Below are positions 34,439 to 43,306 of a DNA stretch of 64,000 bases, in pieces. Both the position numbers and the translations under genes were made by a program. This DNA comes from Chloroflexales bacterium ZM16-3. GTDB lineage: Bacteria; Chloroflexota; Chloroflexia; Chloroflexales; Chloroflexaceae. The notes below the pieces were generated by a model that saw nothing but the letters and a program-made list of their open reading frames with translations, searched no databases and was not told the DNA's origin. Position 1 is the first letter of the stretch; every line of letters begins with the position of its first letter. The DNA lies in assembly GCA_004138175.2 (NCBI GenBank), contig RYFE02000002.1, positions 248,001-312,000 on the forward strand, written 5' to 3'.

Positions 34439-35504
34439 GAATATTCATCCCAAGTGCCTGGTAGAGGCGGGCGAAGTCGAAGTGGGCATCCATCAGCTCG
34501 ATGAAGCGGTCAAGCTTAGCGGTCTGGTGGAAGCGCACGCGGCCGAACAGGCTCTCGGCGCGGTCAACCGTCACCAGGGTGTCGTCGGGGACAATGATGA
34601 TCGGCACCTGGCGCTCCTCGGCGCGGTCGAGCACCTGGTAGGCCGGGCGGATGTTGCCGGTGAGCACCAGGGCGTTCGTGCTCGTCTCCAGGGCGGCCAG
34701 CTGGAGGTCGCTGCGGTCGCCGCCGGTGATCACCGCCTTGTTTGGGCGGCGGCGGAAGAACGAGAGGCTGGCCTCGGCACCCATCGCCCCGATCATCAGC
34801 GAGTCGACCGTCTTAGAGCACCACTCGCGCTTGCCGATCAGCTGCCCGCCAAGCTGCTCGATCAGCTCCTCAACGCTGATCCCGGCCAGGGTGTTGTCGC
34901 GAGGGATCAGGCCGAACACCGGGATGCCGCGCGACTCGAGAAAGGGCACCACCCGGCTCTGCACAAAGTCGCGCTGCGGGTCCTCGATCTGGTTGAGCAG
35001 CACGCCGATCAGCCGGTCGCCAACATAGCGCTGCACCGAGAGGATCGTGTCCACGGCCAGGGTCGAGGCGTAGCGGCTCACCAGGATGCCCGGTGCCTGG
35101 AGAAGATCCGTCACCTGATCGGCGCTCAGATCAACCAGGGCACCCTCGGCCCAGGTGTTCGTGCCCTCCAGCACCACAGCGTCCTTATCGCGCGAGACAG
35201 CCAGGTAGGCTTCGCGCAATGCCTTAGCGAAATTCTGGGGCTGGCCGCGCATGATCGACTCGATCGCGCCGGGGGTGAGCAGCACCGGGGCGATCTGCGC
35301 AAGGGGCGCGGCGAGGCTGAGCGTCTCGCGGATGAAGGCCGCGTCCTCGTCGAGCACTCCGTCGGCCGTATGCGTCACCGAGACGCTCACCGGCTTCATA
35401 TAGCCGACGTTAAACCCATCGCGCTGCATGCGGCGCAGCAGGCCGATGCAGACCGCGCTCTTGCCGACGAAGGTCTCCGTTGAAGCGACATAGAGCGTAG
35501 CCAT
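34434..35504 (-). CDS. phosphotransacetylase-like P-loop/DRTGG protein
   Basis: A 356-residue protein resembling the N-terminal regulatory part of long phosphotransacetylases. It has a dethiobiotin-synthetase-like P-loop domain (ASTETFVGKSAVCIGLLRRM) and a DRTGG domain (AVITGGDRSDLQLAAL). The catalytic phosphotransacetylase domain is absent. It sits directly downstream of an ADP-forming acyl-CoA ligase on the same strand, with a repeat in between. The combination suggests a nucleotide- or metabolite-sensing partner in acetate/acetyl-CoA metabolism, but the reaction is not known. AGGAGG lies before the ATG. Confidence 0.75.
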   Translation of the reverse strand: MATLYVASTETFVGKSAVCIGLLRRMQRDGFNVGYMKPVSVSVTHTADGVLDEDAAFIRETLSLAAPLAQIAPVLLTPGAIESIMRGQPQNFAKALREAYLAVSRDKDAVVLEGTNTWAEGALVDLSADQVTDLLQAPGILVSRYASTLAVDTILSVQRYVGDRLIGVLLNQIEDPQRDFVQSRVVPFLESRGIPVFGLIPRDNTLAGISVEELIEQLGGQLIGKREWCSKTVDSLMIGAMGAEASLSFFRRRPNKAVITGGDRSDLQLAALETSTNALVLTGNIRPAYQVLDRAEERQVPIIIVPDDTLVTVDRAESLFGRVRFHQTAKLDRFIELMDAHFDFARLYQALGMNIR

Positions 35505-35520
35505 CGCTGCCTCCTAGCTG

Positions 35521-35597
35521 GAATGGTGAGTGTTGAATGGTGAGTGTTGAATGTTGAATTTCGCTCAACACCCACCATTCACCACTCAACACTCAAC
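35521..35597. repeat. GAATGTT/GAGTGTT heptamer hairpin
   Basis: A left arm of GGTGAGT, GTTGAAT units and a right arm of the complement flank TTTCGC. It fills most of the gap between the ADP-forming ligase stop and the ribosome site of the next gene. Confidence 0.75.
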
Positions 35598-35598
35598 A

Positions 35599-37689
35599 TT
35601 ACTTCAGAATAATCCGCGCATCCAGCACAACCGCGCCCTCACCCTGATTGTGGACCACCAGGGGGTTAATGTCCATCTCGACGATCTCAGGGAAATCGGT
35701 GACAAGCTGGCTAATCCGCAGCACCGTCTCCTCGATCACAGCAATATCGGCCGGCGGCTCGCCGCGCACGCCGCGCAGCAGGGGGTAGGTGCGGATCTCG
35801 CGCAGCTGCTCGCTCACCTCGCGCTCGCTAATCGGGGCTAGGCGGAAGGCGATATCCTTGAACACCTCGACATAGATGCCGCCCATGCCCACGGCCACCA
35901 GCGGGCCGAACTGTGGGTCGCGGGTGACGCCGACGAGCATCTCGCGGCCTTTACGCACCATCTCCTGCACCAGCACGCCCCAGATGCGCGCGCCGGGGCT
36001 GTACTTGCGGGCGCGGTACTCAATCAGCTCGTAGGTGTCGCGGGCGCTGGTCGCGTCGGCCACACCCACCTTCACGCCGCCGATATCGCTCTTGTGGAGG
36101 ATGTCGGGGCTGCTGATCTTCATCACCACAGGGAACCCGATCTCGGCGGCGATCTTGGCGGCCTCGTCGGGCGAGCTTGCCAGGCGGCTCTGCGGCAGAC
36201 GCATGCCGTAGGCCTCGATCACCTCGCGGGCCTCGATCTCGCCCAGTTCAACCCGGCCCGCCTCGCGGACGCTCGCAAAGAGCGTGCGCACGCGATCTTT
36301 GTCCACCTCGAAGCTACGGTATTTGGGCGCAGGGCGCTGACGCCACTCATTGTAACGCACCATCGAGGAGAGCGACTGCACCGCGCGCTCGGGGAAGGTG
36401 TAGTTGGGGATGCTGTTTGCGCTCAGCATCTCGACGGCCGGGCCAAGGCTGTAGCCGCCCATAAAGCTCGTCACCACCGGCTTGCCGTAGAGCTGCGAGA
36501 GCTGGATGATCACCTGGCACGTCTCGATCAGGTCGCTCTGGGCCTGCGGGGTGAGCAGAATGATCGCCGCGTCCACGTTTGGGTCGGCCAGGGCCGCATC
36601 CATCCCGACCCGATAGCGGTCGCTGCGGGCGTCGCCGATGATGTCGATCGGGTTGAAGAAGTTGGCCGTAGGCGGCAGCTTCGCCTGAAGCTTGGCGACC
36701 GTCTCCTGGGTGAAGGTGGCCATCTTTAGGCCGCTGCGCTCGACGGCGTCGGTGGCGATGATGCCGGGGCCGCCGGCGTTGGTGACGATGGCGACGCGGT
36801 TGCCCTGGATGAGTGGCTGGTAGGAGAAGAGCAGGGCCAGGTCGAACAGCTCATTCATCGTGCGGGCGCGCAGGATGCCGCTCTGGTGAAAGGCGGCCTC
36901 GTAGGCGGCCTCGGAGCCGGCCAGCGAGCCGGTGTGCGAGGAGGCGGCCCGCGTGCCGGCGGCGGTGGTGCCGCTCTTGATCGCGATCACCGGGGTGTTC
37001 TTCGTCACCTTGCGGGCGGCGGCGATGAAGCCCGGCCCGTCGTTGATTCCCTCCAGATAGGCCAGGATCACCTTGCTGTGCGGGTCGTGGTCCCAGGCGT
37101 GCAGCAGGGCCACCTCATCCACATCGGCCTTGTTGCCCAGCGACACGAAGCGCGAGAAGCCGATTCCCTGCAACTTGCTCCAGTCGAGGATGGCCGTACA
37201 CATCGCGCCCGACTGCGACATAAAGGCGATTCCGCCGGCCTCGGGCATCAGGGCGGCGAACGAGGCGTTTAGATCACTGACAGTGTCGATCACGCCCAGG
37301 CAGTTCGGGCCGATCATGCGCATCCCATATTCGCGCACCTTGGCCAATAGCTGGCGCTCCAGCTCCTTGCCCTCGCCGCCCACCTCCTTGAAGCCGGCGG
37401 TGATCACCACCAGACCCTTCGCGCCCTTCTGCCCGCACTCCTCAACTACCGGCAGCACGTGCTGCGGCGGGATGACGATCACCACCATGTCGGGCGCCTC
37501 GGGCAGGTCGAGGACACTCGGGTAGGCTGGCAGGTCGAGCACTGTCGTGGCGCTCGGATGGATGGGGTAGACGTGGCCCAGGTAGCCGTTGACGATAATG
37601 TTCTTTAACACCACATGTCCGAGGCGGTCTGGATCAGGCGACGCGCCGACCACCGCAACTGACCGGGGTGAGAAAATTGCTTCGAGCAT
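35599..37689 (-). CDS. acetate--CoA ligase (ADP-forming), fused alpha and beta
   Basis: A 696-residue enzyme that interconverts acyl-CoA, ADP and phosphate with acid, CoA and ATP. A CoA-binding Rossmann domain (SVAVVGASPDPDRLGHVVL) is followed by a succinyl-CoA-ligase-like domain with the phospho-His in SSHTGSLAGSE (near residue 255). The last 230 residues are an ATP-grasp domain with LHKSDIGGVKVGV and EMDINPLVV. The alpha-beta fusion order is the common one. In Archaea and some bacteria it makes ATP from acetyl-CoA. Acyl specificity is not determined. AAGGAGG precedes the start. It is likely in one operon with the Pta-like gene. Confidence 0.87.
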   Translation of the reverse strand: MLEAIFSPRSVAVVGASPDPDRLGHVVLKNIIVNGYLGHVYPIHPSATTVLDLPAYPSVLDLPEAPDMVVIVIPPQHVLPVVEECGQKGAKGLVVITAGFKEVGGEGKELERQLLAKVREYGMRMIGPNCLGVIDTVSDLNASFAALMPEAGGIAFMSQSGAMCTAILDWSKLQGIGFSRFVSLGNKADVDEVALLHAWDHDPHSKVILAYLEGINDGPGFIAAARKVTKNTPVIAIKSGTTAAGTRAASSHTGSLAGSEAAYEAAFHQSGILRARTMNELFDLALLFSYQPLIQGNRVAIVTNAGGPGIIATDAVERSGLKMATFTQETVAKLQAKLPPTANFFNPIDIIGDARSDRYRVGMDAALADPNVDAAIILLTPQAQSDLIETCQVIIQLSQLYGKPVVTSFMGGYSLGPAVEMLSANSIPNYTFPERAVQSLSSMVRYNEWRQRPAPKYRSFEVDKDRVRTLFASVREAGRVELGEIEAREVIEAYGMRLPQSRLASSPDEAAKIAAEIGFPVVMKISSPDILHKSDIGGVKVGVADATSARDTYELIEYRARKYSPGARIWGVLVQEMVRKGREMLVGVTRDPQFGPLVAVGMGGIYVEVFKDIAFRLAPISEREVSEQLREIRTYPLLRGVRGEPPADIAVIEETVLRISQLVTDFPEIVEMDINPLVVHNQGEGAVVLDARIILK

Positions 37690-37732
37690 ACGTTCCTCCT
37701 TGCTCGCCGGGTATCATACCCGAACGCAGGGG

Positions 37733-37880
37733 AACAGGCAACAGGGGACAGGGGACGGGGGACGGGAGTCGGGGGACGGGAGTCGGGGGACAGGGGACGG
37801 GGGACGGGGGACGGGGCTCGACACTGCCTTGCCCCCGACTCCCGACTCCTGATCCCCGACTCCCGTCCCCCGTCCCCCGA
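37733..37880. repeat. GGGGACA/GGGGACG/GGGAGTC heptamer palindrome
   Basis: Mixed tandem heptamers (ACAGGGG, ACGGGGG, GTCGGGG, ACGGGAG) run rightward, then the complement runs back, around CTCGACACTGCCTTGC. It fills the gap between the ligase gene and the PuhE-like gene. Confidence 0.8.
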
Positions 37881-37881
37881 C

Positions 37882-38655
37882 TCAGTCCACAACCTGGCCT
37901 GCCGTAGCGGCCACGCGGGCGGGCAGGAGCAGCAGCCAGTGCTCTAGCGCCCCGAGCGTGACGACGCTGGCCAGCAGGGCCAGGCGCACGGCCACGGGCG
38001 CGGGCGCGAGGGAGCCGGCCGTCAGCCAGAGCAGGCCGGCGAGCAGGGTGGAGACTGAGACGGAGGGCAGGAAGAAGCCGCTGGCCGGGCGGCGCGCCCA
38101 GAAGCTGCCGAGGTAGCGCAGGTGAGGAGGGAAGAGATCGACCTGAAGCGTAGGCACGCCAAGCAGCACATTCAGCTTGGCGCTGTGCTGGAGCGCCCAG
38201 CTCAAGCAGAAGACCAGCATGCCAACCCAGTTCGTGGCGTCGCCGAGGACGTGCAGCATCAGGGCGAGCTCGGCGATACAGGCCAGCTCGTGGTAGAGGT
38301 GGGTGCCGAGGGCGTAGCCGAAGCGCACGACGCCATGGGCGTGGGGAGGGCATGCCTGCCGCCAGGGGCCGCTGATCAGCCCGCTGTAGAAGGCCATCTC
38401 GTGCCAGGCCCAGATGAGCATGCCCGCAGCGAAGGCGCGGTAGGCTCCGAGGGCGCTCAGGTCGTGCCGGGTCAGCCCGATCTGCCAGTGGGCCAGCCCG
38501 AGCAGCGGCAGGCTGAGCAGCAGGGCCAGACGGGCCGCCTGCGGCCCCCTCCGGTTCAGCACCAGCACCCCGGCGGTGAGGGACACCCAGATCGCCACCA
38601 CCATCAGCGGCGGGTACAGGTAGGTCTGCGCCCAGGCGGGCGGCTCAGGGAGCAT
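37882..38655 (-). CDS. puhE: PuhE-like photosynthetic complex assembly protein (DUF3623)
   Basis: A 257-residue membrane protein with about seven hydrophobic helices. The block HEMAFYSGLISGP, a mid-protein HELA, and SAKLNVLLGVP followed by PPHLRYLGSF match what I know of the PuhE/DUF3623 family, which co-occurs with type II photosynthetic reaction centres. In proteobacteria puhE lies beside puhA. Here no reaction-centre or bacteriochlorophyll gene is in the window. If correct, the organism belongs to or descends from a phototrophic Chloroflexota lineage. The start is uncertain; ATG 38655 has a weak ribosome site. Confidence 0.65.
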   Translation of the reverse strand: MLPEPPAWAQTYLYPPLMVVAIWVSLTAGVLVLNRRGPQAARLALLLSLPLLGLAHWQIGLTRHDLSALGAYRAFAAGMLIWAWHEMAFYSGLISGPWRQACPPHAHGVVRFGYALGTHLYHELACIAELALMLHVLGDATNWVGMLVFCLSWALQHSAKLNVLLGVPTLQVDLFPPHLRYLGSFWARRPASGFFLPSVSVSTLLAGLLWLTAGSLAPAPVAVRLALLASVVTLGALEHWLLLLPARVAATAGQVVD

Positions 38656-38737
38656 AGGCGGGCACCCATGACATTAGATACACGGCAGTTGCATGGATGG
38701 TAACACGCGCGTAGGGCAGTGTCAACGAGAACTGTTT

Positions 38738-38794
38738 TGTCTTGTTGTGCCGAAATCTGCCAGCGAAGCTGGCAGATTTCGGCACAACAAGACA
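38738..38794. repeat. 27-bp perfect hairpin with GAA tip
   Basis: Arms at 38738-38764 and 38768-38794 pair perfectly around GAA. The longest stem of this family in the window. It lies between the MFS gene (downstream end) and the upstream end of the PuhE-like gene, so it could end transcription of the MFS gene. Confidence 0.75.
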
Positions 38795-38814
38795 AGATTC
38801 CAGGGCGACAGCTC

Positions 38815-40320
38815 CTAGTTGGCAGGGCTAGGGCGGTGGCGGGGAGCCAGCATCCACGCCGCCAGCAAGGCCAGGGCCAGCGCCGCCGCGCCGATCAGGA
38901 AGGTCTCGCCGATCACCTGGGCGGCCACGTCCATCAGGAAGCGGGCCGGGTCGGAGGTGGCCAGGGGGTTGGTGGCCCCGGCGCGGCGCAGGGTGTCCTG
39001 GCGGGGCACGCCGTAGAGGGTGAGCGCGGCCACGCCGGCGGTCATGCCGACCAGGCGCAGGGCGATCACCAGGGCCGAGGCGCTGCCCCGGCGACCCTCG
39101 GCGGCGGCGGCGATCACCGCCTCGGCCACCGGCGAGATCACTAGGCCCATGCCAAGGCCGGCCAGGGCCAGCTCAAGCCCCATGTCCAGGTAGCCGCTCT
39201 CTGCGCCCCAGCGGCTCATCAGCAGGGCGCCGGCCAGGGCCAGGGCCAGCCCGGCCAGCGCGGGCGCGCGCGGGCCGAGCCTCCCGGCCAGCCAGCCCCC
39301 GGGCACGGCGGAGGCAGCCATCGTCAGCGTCAGCGCCGAGAGCATCCAGCCCGACTCCCACGCCGCCCGGCGCAGGATGTCGGCGTCGGCCGGGCTCTGG
39401 AGGGCCAGTCGCGTGTTGATAAACAGCGGCACATTGGTGATCGCCAGGGCCAGGGCGAAGCCGACCAGCACATTGATCGCGCAGGCGGCGGCGGCCCCCC
39501 GGTCCTGGAAGATCGCCAGGTCGATCAGCGGGTGGGCGCTGCGCCGCTCGGCCCAGATAAACCCGGCCAGCAGGGCCAGGGCCGCGATCACAAGGGGCAG
39601 CGCGTAGGCGGGCGGCCCGGCCAGCTCGCCGTAGAAGTCGCTTGATCCCAGCTCGCCACCGGCGGCCAGGCCCACGTTCAGGGCGATCAGGCAGGCGCTG
39701 ATCAGGGCCGCCCCCAGCCAGTCGAATCCGCCCGCGTCACGCCGCTGCGGCACCCCGCGCAGCGCCCACCAGGTCAGCCCGAGGGCCAGCAGGCCAACCG
39801 GCAGGTTCAGCCAGAAGAGCAGGCGCCAGCTGTCGAAGGCCCGCATCAGGATGCCGCCGTAGAGGTGGCCAACCATCCAGCCGGCCGTGTCCACCGCGCC
39901 GATCACGCCCAGGGCCGCCGCGCGCCGCGCGGGCGGGAAGATATCGCTCACCAGGGCCATGCTGATCGGCACCATCGCCCCGGCCCCGAATGCCTGCACC
40001 ACCCGCCCGACGATCAGCCACTCCAGGCTTCCCGCCGCGGCCGCCAGCGCCGACCCGCCGATGAACACCCCCAGGCAGATCAGGTAGACCCCGCGCCGCC
40101 CGAGGATGTCGGAGAGGCGGCCCATGAACGTCATGCTCACGGTGTAGGCCAGCAGGTAGCCGCTCACCACCCAGGCCGCCCGGCCCAGGTCGCTGTCGAT
40201 CGACACGCGCATGTCCACCATCACCCTGGGGAGCACCGCGCTCACCACGGTCAGGTCGATCGCGCCGACGAAGATCGCTACGCAGACGAGGGCCAGGGTG
40301 AGGTTGGGGCGGTTAGCCAT
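38815..40320 (-). CDS. MFS drug exporter, DHA2 (14-helix) family
   Basis: A 501-residue permease with about 14 helices. The motif-A-like GRLSDILGRRGVYLICLG (between helices 2 and 3) and the motif C region GAVDTAGWMVGHLYGG support a drug:H+ antiporter. WRLLFWLNLPVGLLALG is typical of DHA2 proteins such as EmrB/QacA. Substrate unknown; no EmrA-type adaptor or regulator is adjacent. A MITE lies 37 bp upstream of its start codon and may carry or disturb its promoter. Confidence 0.85.
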   Translation of the reverse strand: MANRPNLTLALVCVAIFVGAIDLTVVSAVLPRVMVDMRVSIDSDLGRAAWVVSGYLLAYTVSMTFMGRLSDILGRRGVYLICLGVFIGGSALAAAAGSLEWLIVGRVVQAFGAGAMVPISMALVSDIFPPARRAAALGVIGAVDTAGWMVGHLYGGILMRAFDSWRLLFWLNLPVGLLALGLTWWALRGVPQRRDAGGFDWLGAALISACLIALNVGLAAGGELGSSDFYGELAGPPAYALPLVIAALALLAGFIWAERRSAHPLIDLAIFQDRGAAAACAINVLVGFALALAITNVPLFINTRLALQSPADADILRRAAWESGWMLSALTLTMAASAVPGGWLAGRLGPRAPALAGLALALAGALLMSRWGAESGYLDMGLELALAGLGMGLVISPVAEAVIAAAAEGRRGSASALVIALRLVGMTAGVAALTLYGVPRQDTLRRAGATNPLATSDPARFLMDVAAQVIGETFLIGAAALALALLAAWMLAPRHRPSPAN

Positions 40321-40357
40321 ATTCCATCTCAGGGGGCGGGCCAGGGAGGGTTTTGCC

Positions 40358-40471
40358 GCAATACCGCAGAAGTAACGCTGTGAGGCGTCCTGTCATTCTG
40401 AGCGAAGCGAAGAATCCCGGCCGGGACCCTTCGCTTCGCTCAGGGTGACAGCGTTACGTATGCTCTATTGC
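40358..40471. mobile_element. MITE-like element 7
   Basis: A 114-bp element from GCAATACCGCAGAAG to GCTCTATTGC, flanked by an exact 8-bp duplication gttttgcc (40350-40357 and 40472-40479). It differs from element 10 (55070-55183) by one base pair as read here, indicating recent movement. Confidence 0.87.
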
Positions 40472-40496
40472 GTTTTGCCCTTCCTGAAACCCACCC

Positions 40497-41219
40497 TCAG
40501 CAATCCGCCGGCGCCCGCACGTCGATTGTCTTGCCGTAGTCGCTGAAGGTGATCGTCCAAGTGCTCGGGCTGGCTGCGTCGCTGGATGTGTCCACCAGCA
40601 CCAGCTTGCTCGCCCGCATGGTCTCCTGGTCGGCCCAGAGATCCACGGCCACCGGCCCGGCACCGAGCAGGCCCATGCTGATCGGCTGAAGCTTCTCCCC
40701 GCTGATCGTGCCGCGCAGGTGGTAGCTCGGCCTGCCTGCCAGATCCTCAACGCCCACCAGGCTGACCTCGTCGAAGCCCTCTTGGAGCAGGTGCTCAACG
40801 CCCTGCTGCGGGTCGAACAGCACCGCCGGGTTGAAGGTACTCCCTGGGGCCAGGCATGTCCACTCGCGGGTGATCGGGCTGGTGATGTACTGCTTGCCAT
40901 CCAGGGCCACGGTGCGGATCTCGGCCACCCCGCCGCCAGCGCTGACGCTCAGCACGGCCAGCACGCTGTCCGGCCGCTTCAGGTCGCCCTCCATGCTGTT
41001 GAGCGCAAAGATATTGGCCGCGTCGGCGAAGACCGGCGCTCCGGCCAGGGTGATCGCAAAGTGGACGCTCTCGGCGGCCTGGGTGGCCCTGCCGACTGCA
41101 ACGCTCAGCTCGCGCGGGGTGGGCGTAGGGGCGGGCGTGGGCGTGGGCTGGGCCGCGCCGCCGCAGGCGGACAGCATCCCGACCATGATGATTAAAAGGA
41201 GGGAGACACGGTGGCGCAC
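40497..41219 (-). CDS. LppX/LprG-like lipoprotein
   Basis: A 240-residue lipoprotein. Signal peptide with LLLIIMVGMLSAC lipobox (Cys about residue 19), a Pro/Thr spacer, then a domain resembling LppX_LprAFG: sets of beta strands with DGKQYITSPITREWTC and LAGRPSYHLRG. The family binds lipids with a hydrophobic cavity and delivers them across the envelope. GTG 41219 was chosen because AGAGG precedes it and the signal peptide starts there; the open frame upstream encodes a heptamer repeat. A MITE lies just downstream of the stop. Confidence 0.7.
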   Translation of the reverse strand: MRHRVSLLLIIMVGMLSACGGAAQPTPTPAPTPTPRELSVAVGRATQAAESVHFAITLAGAPVFADAANIFALNSMEGDLKRPDSVLAVLSVSAGGGVAEIRTVALDGKQYITSPITREWTCLAPGSTFNPAVLFDPQQGVEHLLQEGFDEVSLVGVEDLAGRPSYHLRGTISGEKLQPISMGLLGAGPVAVDLWADQETMRASKLVLVDTSSDAASPSTWTITFSDYGKTIDVRAPADC

Positions 41220-41285
41220 GGGTACCTCTTTGCTCAGGGGCAGCGGATAGGGCACAGGGGACAGATGACGCTTGTACGATAGCAT

Positions 41286-41347
41286 AGCGCGTTCAGCTGA
41301 GCAAACAGGGGACAGATCCTGTCCCCTGTCGCCTGTCCCCTGTCTCC
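41286..41347. repeat. ACAGGGG/CCCCTGT heptamer palindrome
   Basis: Left arm CAGGGGACAG units (from about 41249, with a further unit at 41307) and right arm CTGTCCCCTGTCGCC units form an inverted pair around GATC. It lies between the LppX-like gene and the partial MITE 8. Confidence 0.65.
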
Positions 41348-41350
41348 TTG

Positions 41351-41450
41351 GCTTAGGCGCAGCGAAGCGTCCCGGTGGCCCTATCGCCCGCCGGGACGCT
41401 TCGCTACGCTCAGCGTGACATGTGTGACAGCGTTCCTTCTGCGGTATTGC
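41351..41450. mobile_element. MITE-like element 8 (left end missing)
   Basis: About 100 bp with the core GCAGCGAAGCGTCCCGG and complement, ending TTCTGCGGTATTGC. The left terminal repeat is absent, so it appears truncated. It abuts the VWA-lipoprotein stop codon. Confidence 0.6.
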
Positions 41451-41458
41451 GCGGCGCG

Positions 41459-43111
41459 CTACGCGCCGAGCCCCGCCGCGAGGTCAACCATCTGGCGCAG
41501 CTCCTGGATCTGGGCGTTGTTGGGCTGCTCGGCGGCCAGCTGCTCTAGCAGGGCGCTCACGTCGGACAGACCCCAGCTCTGGGCGTAGGGCGAGCCGCGC
41601 AGGTGCTCGGCCAGGGCCGCCGCCGCCGCCGCCAGGCGCATGCTGGCCGGGGCCGCCGCAAACTCGCCGCCGAAGGCGTCGCTGGCGAAGGGCTGGCTCA
41701 GCTCGCGCACCTCGCCGCTCTGCGGGTCGGCCCAGCGCAGGCTCACCTTCAGCGCCTCGCCGCTGCCCTGCTCGGTCAGCACCACCTCGTAGAGCGCCGT
41801 CACGCTGTGGCCCGCGCCCACCTCCCCGGCGTCCACCTTGTCGTTGCGGAAGTCGGCGTCGGCCACAGCGCGGTTCTCGTAGCCCAGCAGGCGGTACTGG
41901 CTCACCACCTCGGGGTTGAACTCCACCTGGATCTTGGCGTCCTTGGCGATCACCTGGAGCGTGCCGGTCAGGTTCTCCACAAAGATCCGCCGGGCCTCGT
42001 CGATCGTGTCCACATAGGCGTAGCTGCCATTGCCATCGTCGGCCAGCTGCTCCATCATCTGGTCGTTGTAGTCGCCCAGCCCGAAGCCCACCGTGGTCAG
42101 GTAGATGCCCTGGGCGGCGCGGTCGCGGATAACATTCAGGATGGCGTCGGGGCCGGTCGCGCCAACATTGGCCACGCCGTCCGAGCAGAGAATGACCCGG
42201 TTGCTGGCGTCGCGCTGGAAGGCCCGCCCGGCAACCTCGTAGGCCATGCGCAGCCCGTCCTCGGCGTTGGTCGAGCCCTCGTTCTGGAGCGAGTCGATCG
42301 CCTTCAGGATGGTCTCCCGCTCGGTGGCGGGGGTTGGGTCGAGCACGCTGAAGGCCCGGCTGCCGTAGGCCACAATCGCCACCGTGTCGCCCGCGCGCAG
42401 CTGCTCAACGAGCAGGGTGAGCGCCTGTTTGACCAGGGGCAGGCGCGCCGGCTCGGCCATCGAGCCGGAGATGTCGATCACAAAGGTGAGGGCGGCCGGC
42501 ATACGCTGGGAGCTGTCGATCTGCATACCCTGGATGCCGACGCGCACCAGGCGGCTGTTCGCAGCCAAGAAGGGGGCCGGGGCAGCGTCTACCGTCACGC
42601 CAAAGACATCACTCGGCGCGGGATAGCCGTAGTCCAGCGCATTGACAAACTCCTCGACACGCACCATGTCGGCCGGGGGCAGGCTGCCATTCTCCAGCAG
42701 GTAGCGCCGTGAGGCGCTGTAGGAGGCCGTGTCCACATCCATAGCGAAGGTGGAGAGATTGTCGTCGGTGGTACGGGTGAAGGGGTTGACCTCAACCTGC
42801 GCGGGCTCCTGGGGTGTAGGCATCGGCTCCTGGGCATTGGGCGCGGCCTGGCCGACCACCTCGCGGGCGGCTGAGTCGGCGGCGGCGACCGGGAGCGGAG
42901 CGACCGGTGCCTCTGCCGCCGCAGGGGCACCGGTCGCCGAAACGGCCTCGCCGAGGTTCTCTGCGGGGGCCGAAGTGGACGCGGAGGTTCCACCTACGTT
43001 GGCAGCAGGGGCTGAGGTGGGCGCAGCCGCTGGGGCACCGCCGCAGGCGCTCAGCAGCACGGCGATCAGGGCGATCAGGGCAAGCGGGAGCTGGCGAATC
43101 ATGCGCAGCAT
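41459..43111 (-). CDS. von Willebrand factor A domain lipoprotein (YfbK-like)
   Basis: A 550-residue secreted protein. Signal with LIALIAVLLSAC lipobox, then a long Ala/Pro/Ser-rich linker (residues about 25-100). A YfbK N-terminal domain (FAMDVDTASYSASRRYL) follows, then a VWA domain with an intact metal site (FVIDISGSMAEPA; SNAEDGLRMAYE; CSDGVANVGATG). The C-terminal part (about 350-550) matches the DUF3520-type tail. VWA domains mediate protein interaction; substrate or partner is unknown. GAGGAG before the ATG supports the start. A CAATCTG heptamer run sits upstream. Confidence 0.83.
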   Translation of the reverse strand: MLRMIRQLPLALIALIAVLLSACGGAPAAAPTSAPAANVGGTSASTSAPAENLGEAVSATGAPAAAEAPVAPLPVAAADSAAREVVGQAAPNAQEPMPTPQEPAQVEVNPFTRTTDDNLSTFAMDVDTASYSASRRYLLENGSLPPADMVRVEEFVNALDYGYPAPSDVFGVTVDAAPAPFLAANSRLVRVGIQGMQIDSSQRMPAALTFVIDISGSMAEPARLPLVKQALTLLVEQLRAGDTVAIVAYGSRAFSVLDPTPATERETILKAIDSLQNEGSTNAEDGLRMAYEVAGRAFQRDASNRVILCSDGVANVGATGPDAILNVIRDRAAQGIYLTTVGFGLGDYNDQMMEQLADDGNGSYAYVDTIDEARRIFVENLTGTLQVIAKDAKIQVEFNPEVVSQYRLLGYENRAVADADFRNDKVDAGEVGAGHSVTALYEVVLTEQGSGEALKVSLRWADPQSGEVRELSQPFASDAFGGEFAAAPASMRLAAAAAALAEHLRGSPYAQSWGLSDVSALLEQLAAEQPNNAQIQELRQMVDLAAGLGA

Positions 43112-43128
43112 GTCCTGTTCTCCTCAGT

Positions 43129-43215
43129 GACTGCAGATTGCCCGATTGTCGATTGCAGATTATGCGCTGCAATCATTGGTCTCAATCTGCAATCTGCAAT
43201 CGGGCAATCTGCAAT
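43129..43215. repeat. ATTGCAG/CAATCTG heptamer palindrome
   Basis: GATTGCCCGATTGTCGATT on the left faces CAATCTGCAATCGGGCAAT on the right with about 30 bases between. It lies in the promoter region of the VWA lipoprotein gene. Confidence 0.7.
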
Positions 43216-43306
43216 TCGGTGTGGCTGGGGGCTCGCCGCGTCGCCCAGCCGAACGGCGCGGCTATCGGGAAGACGCCAGAGGGGGCGCGGAGGTTCCACG
43301 ACATGC

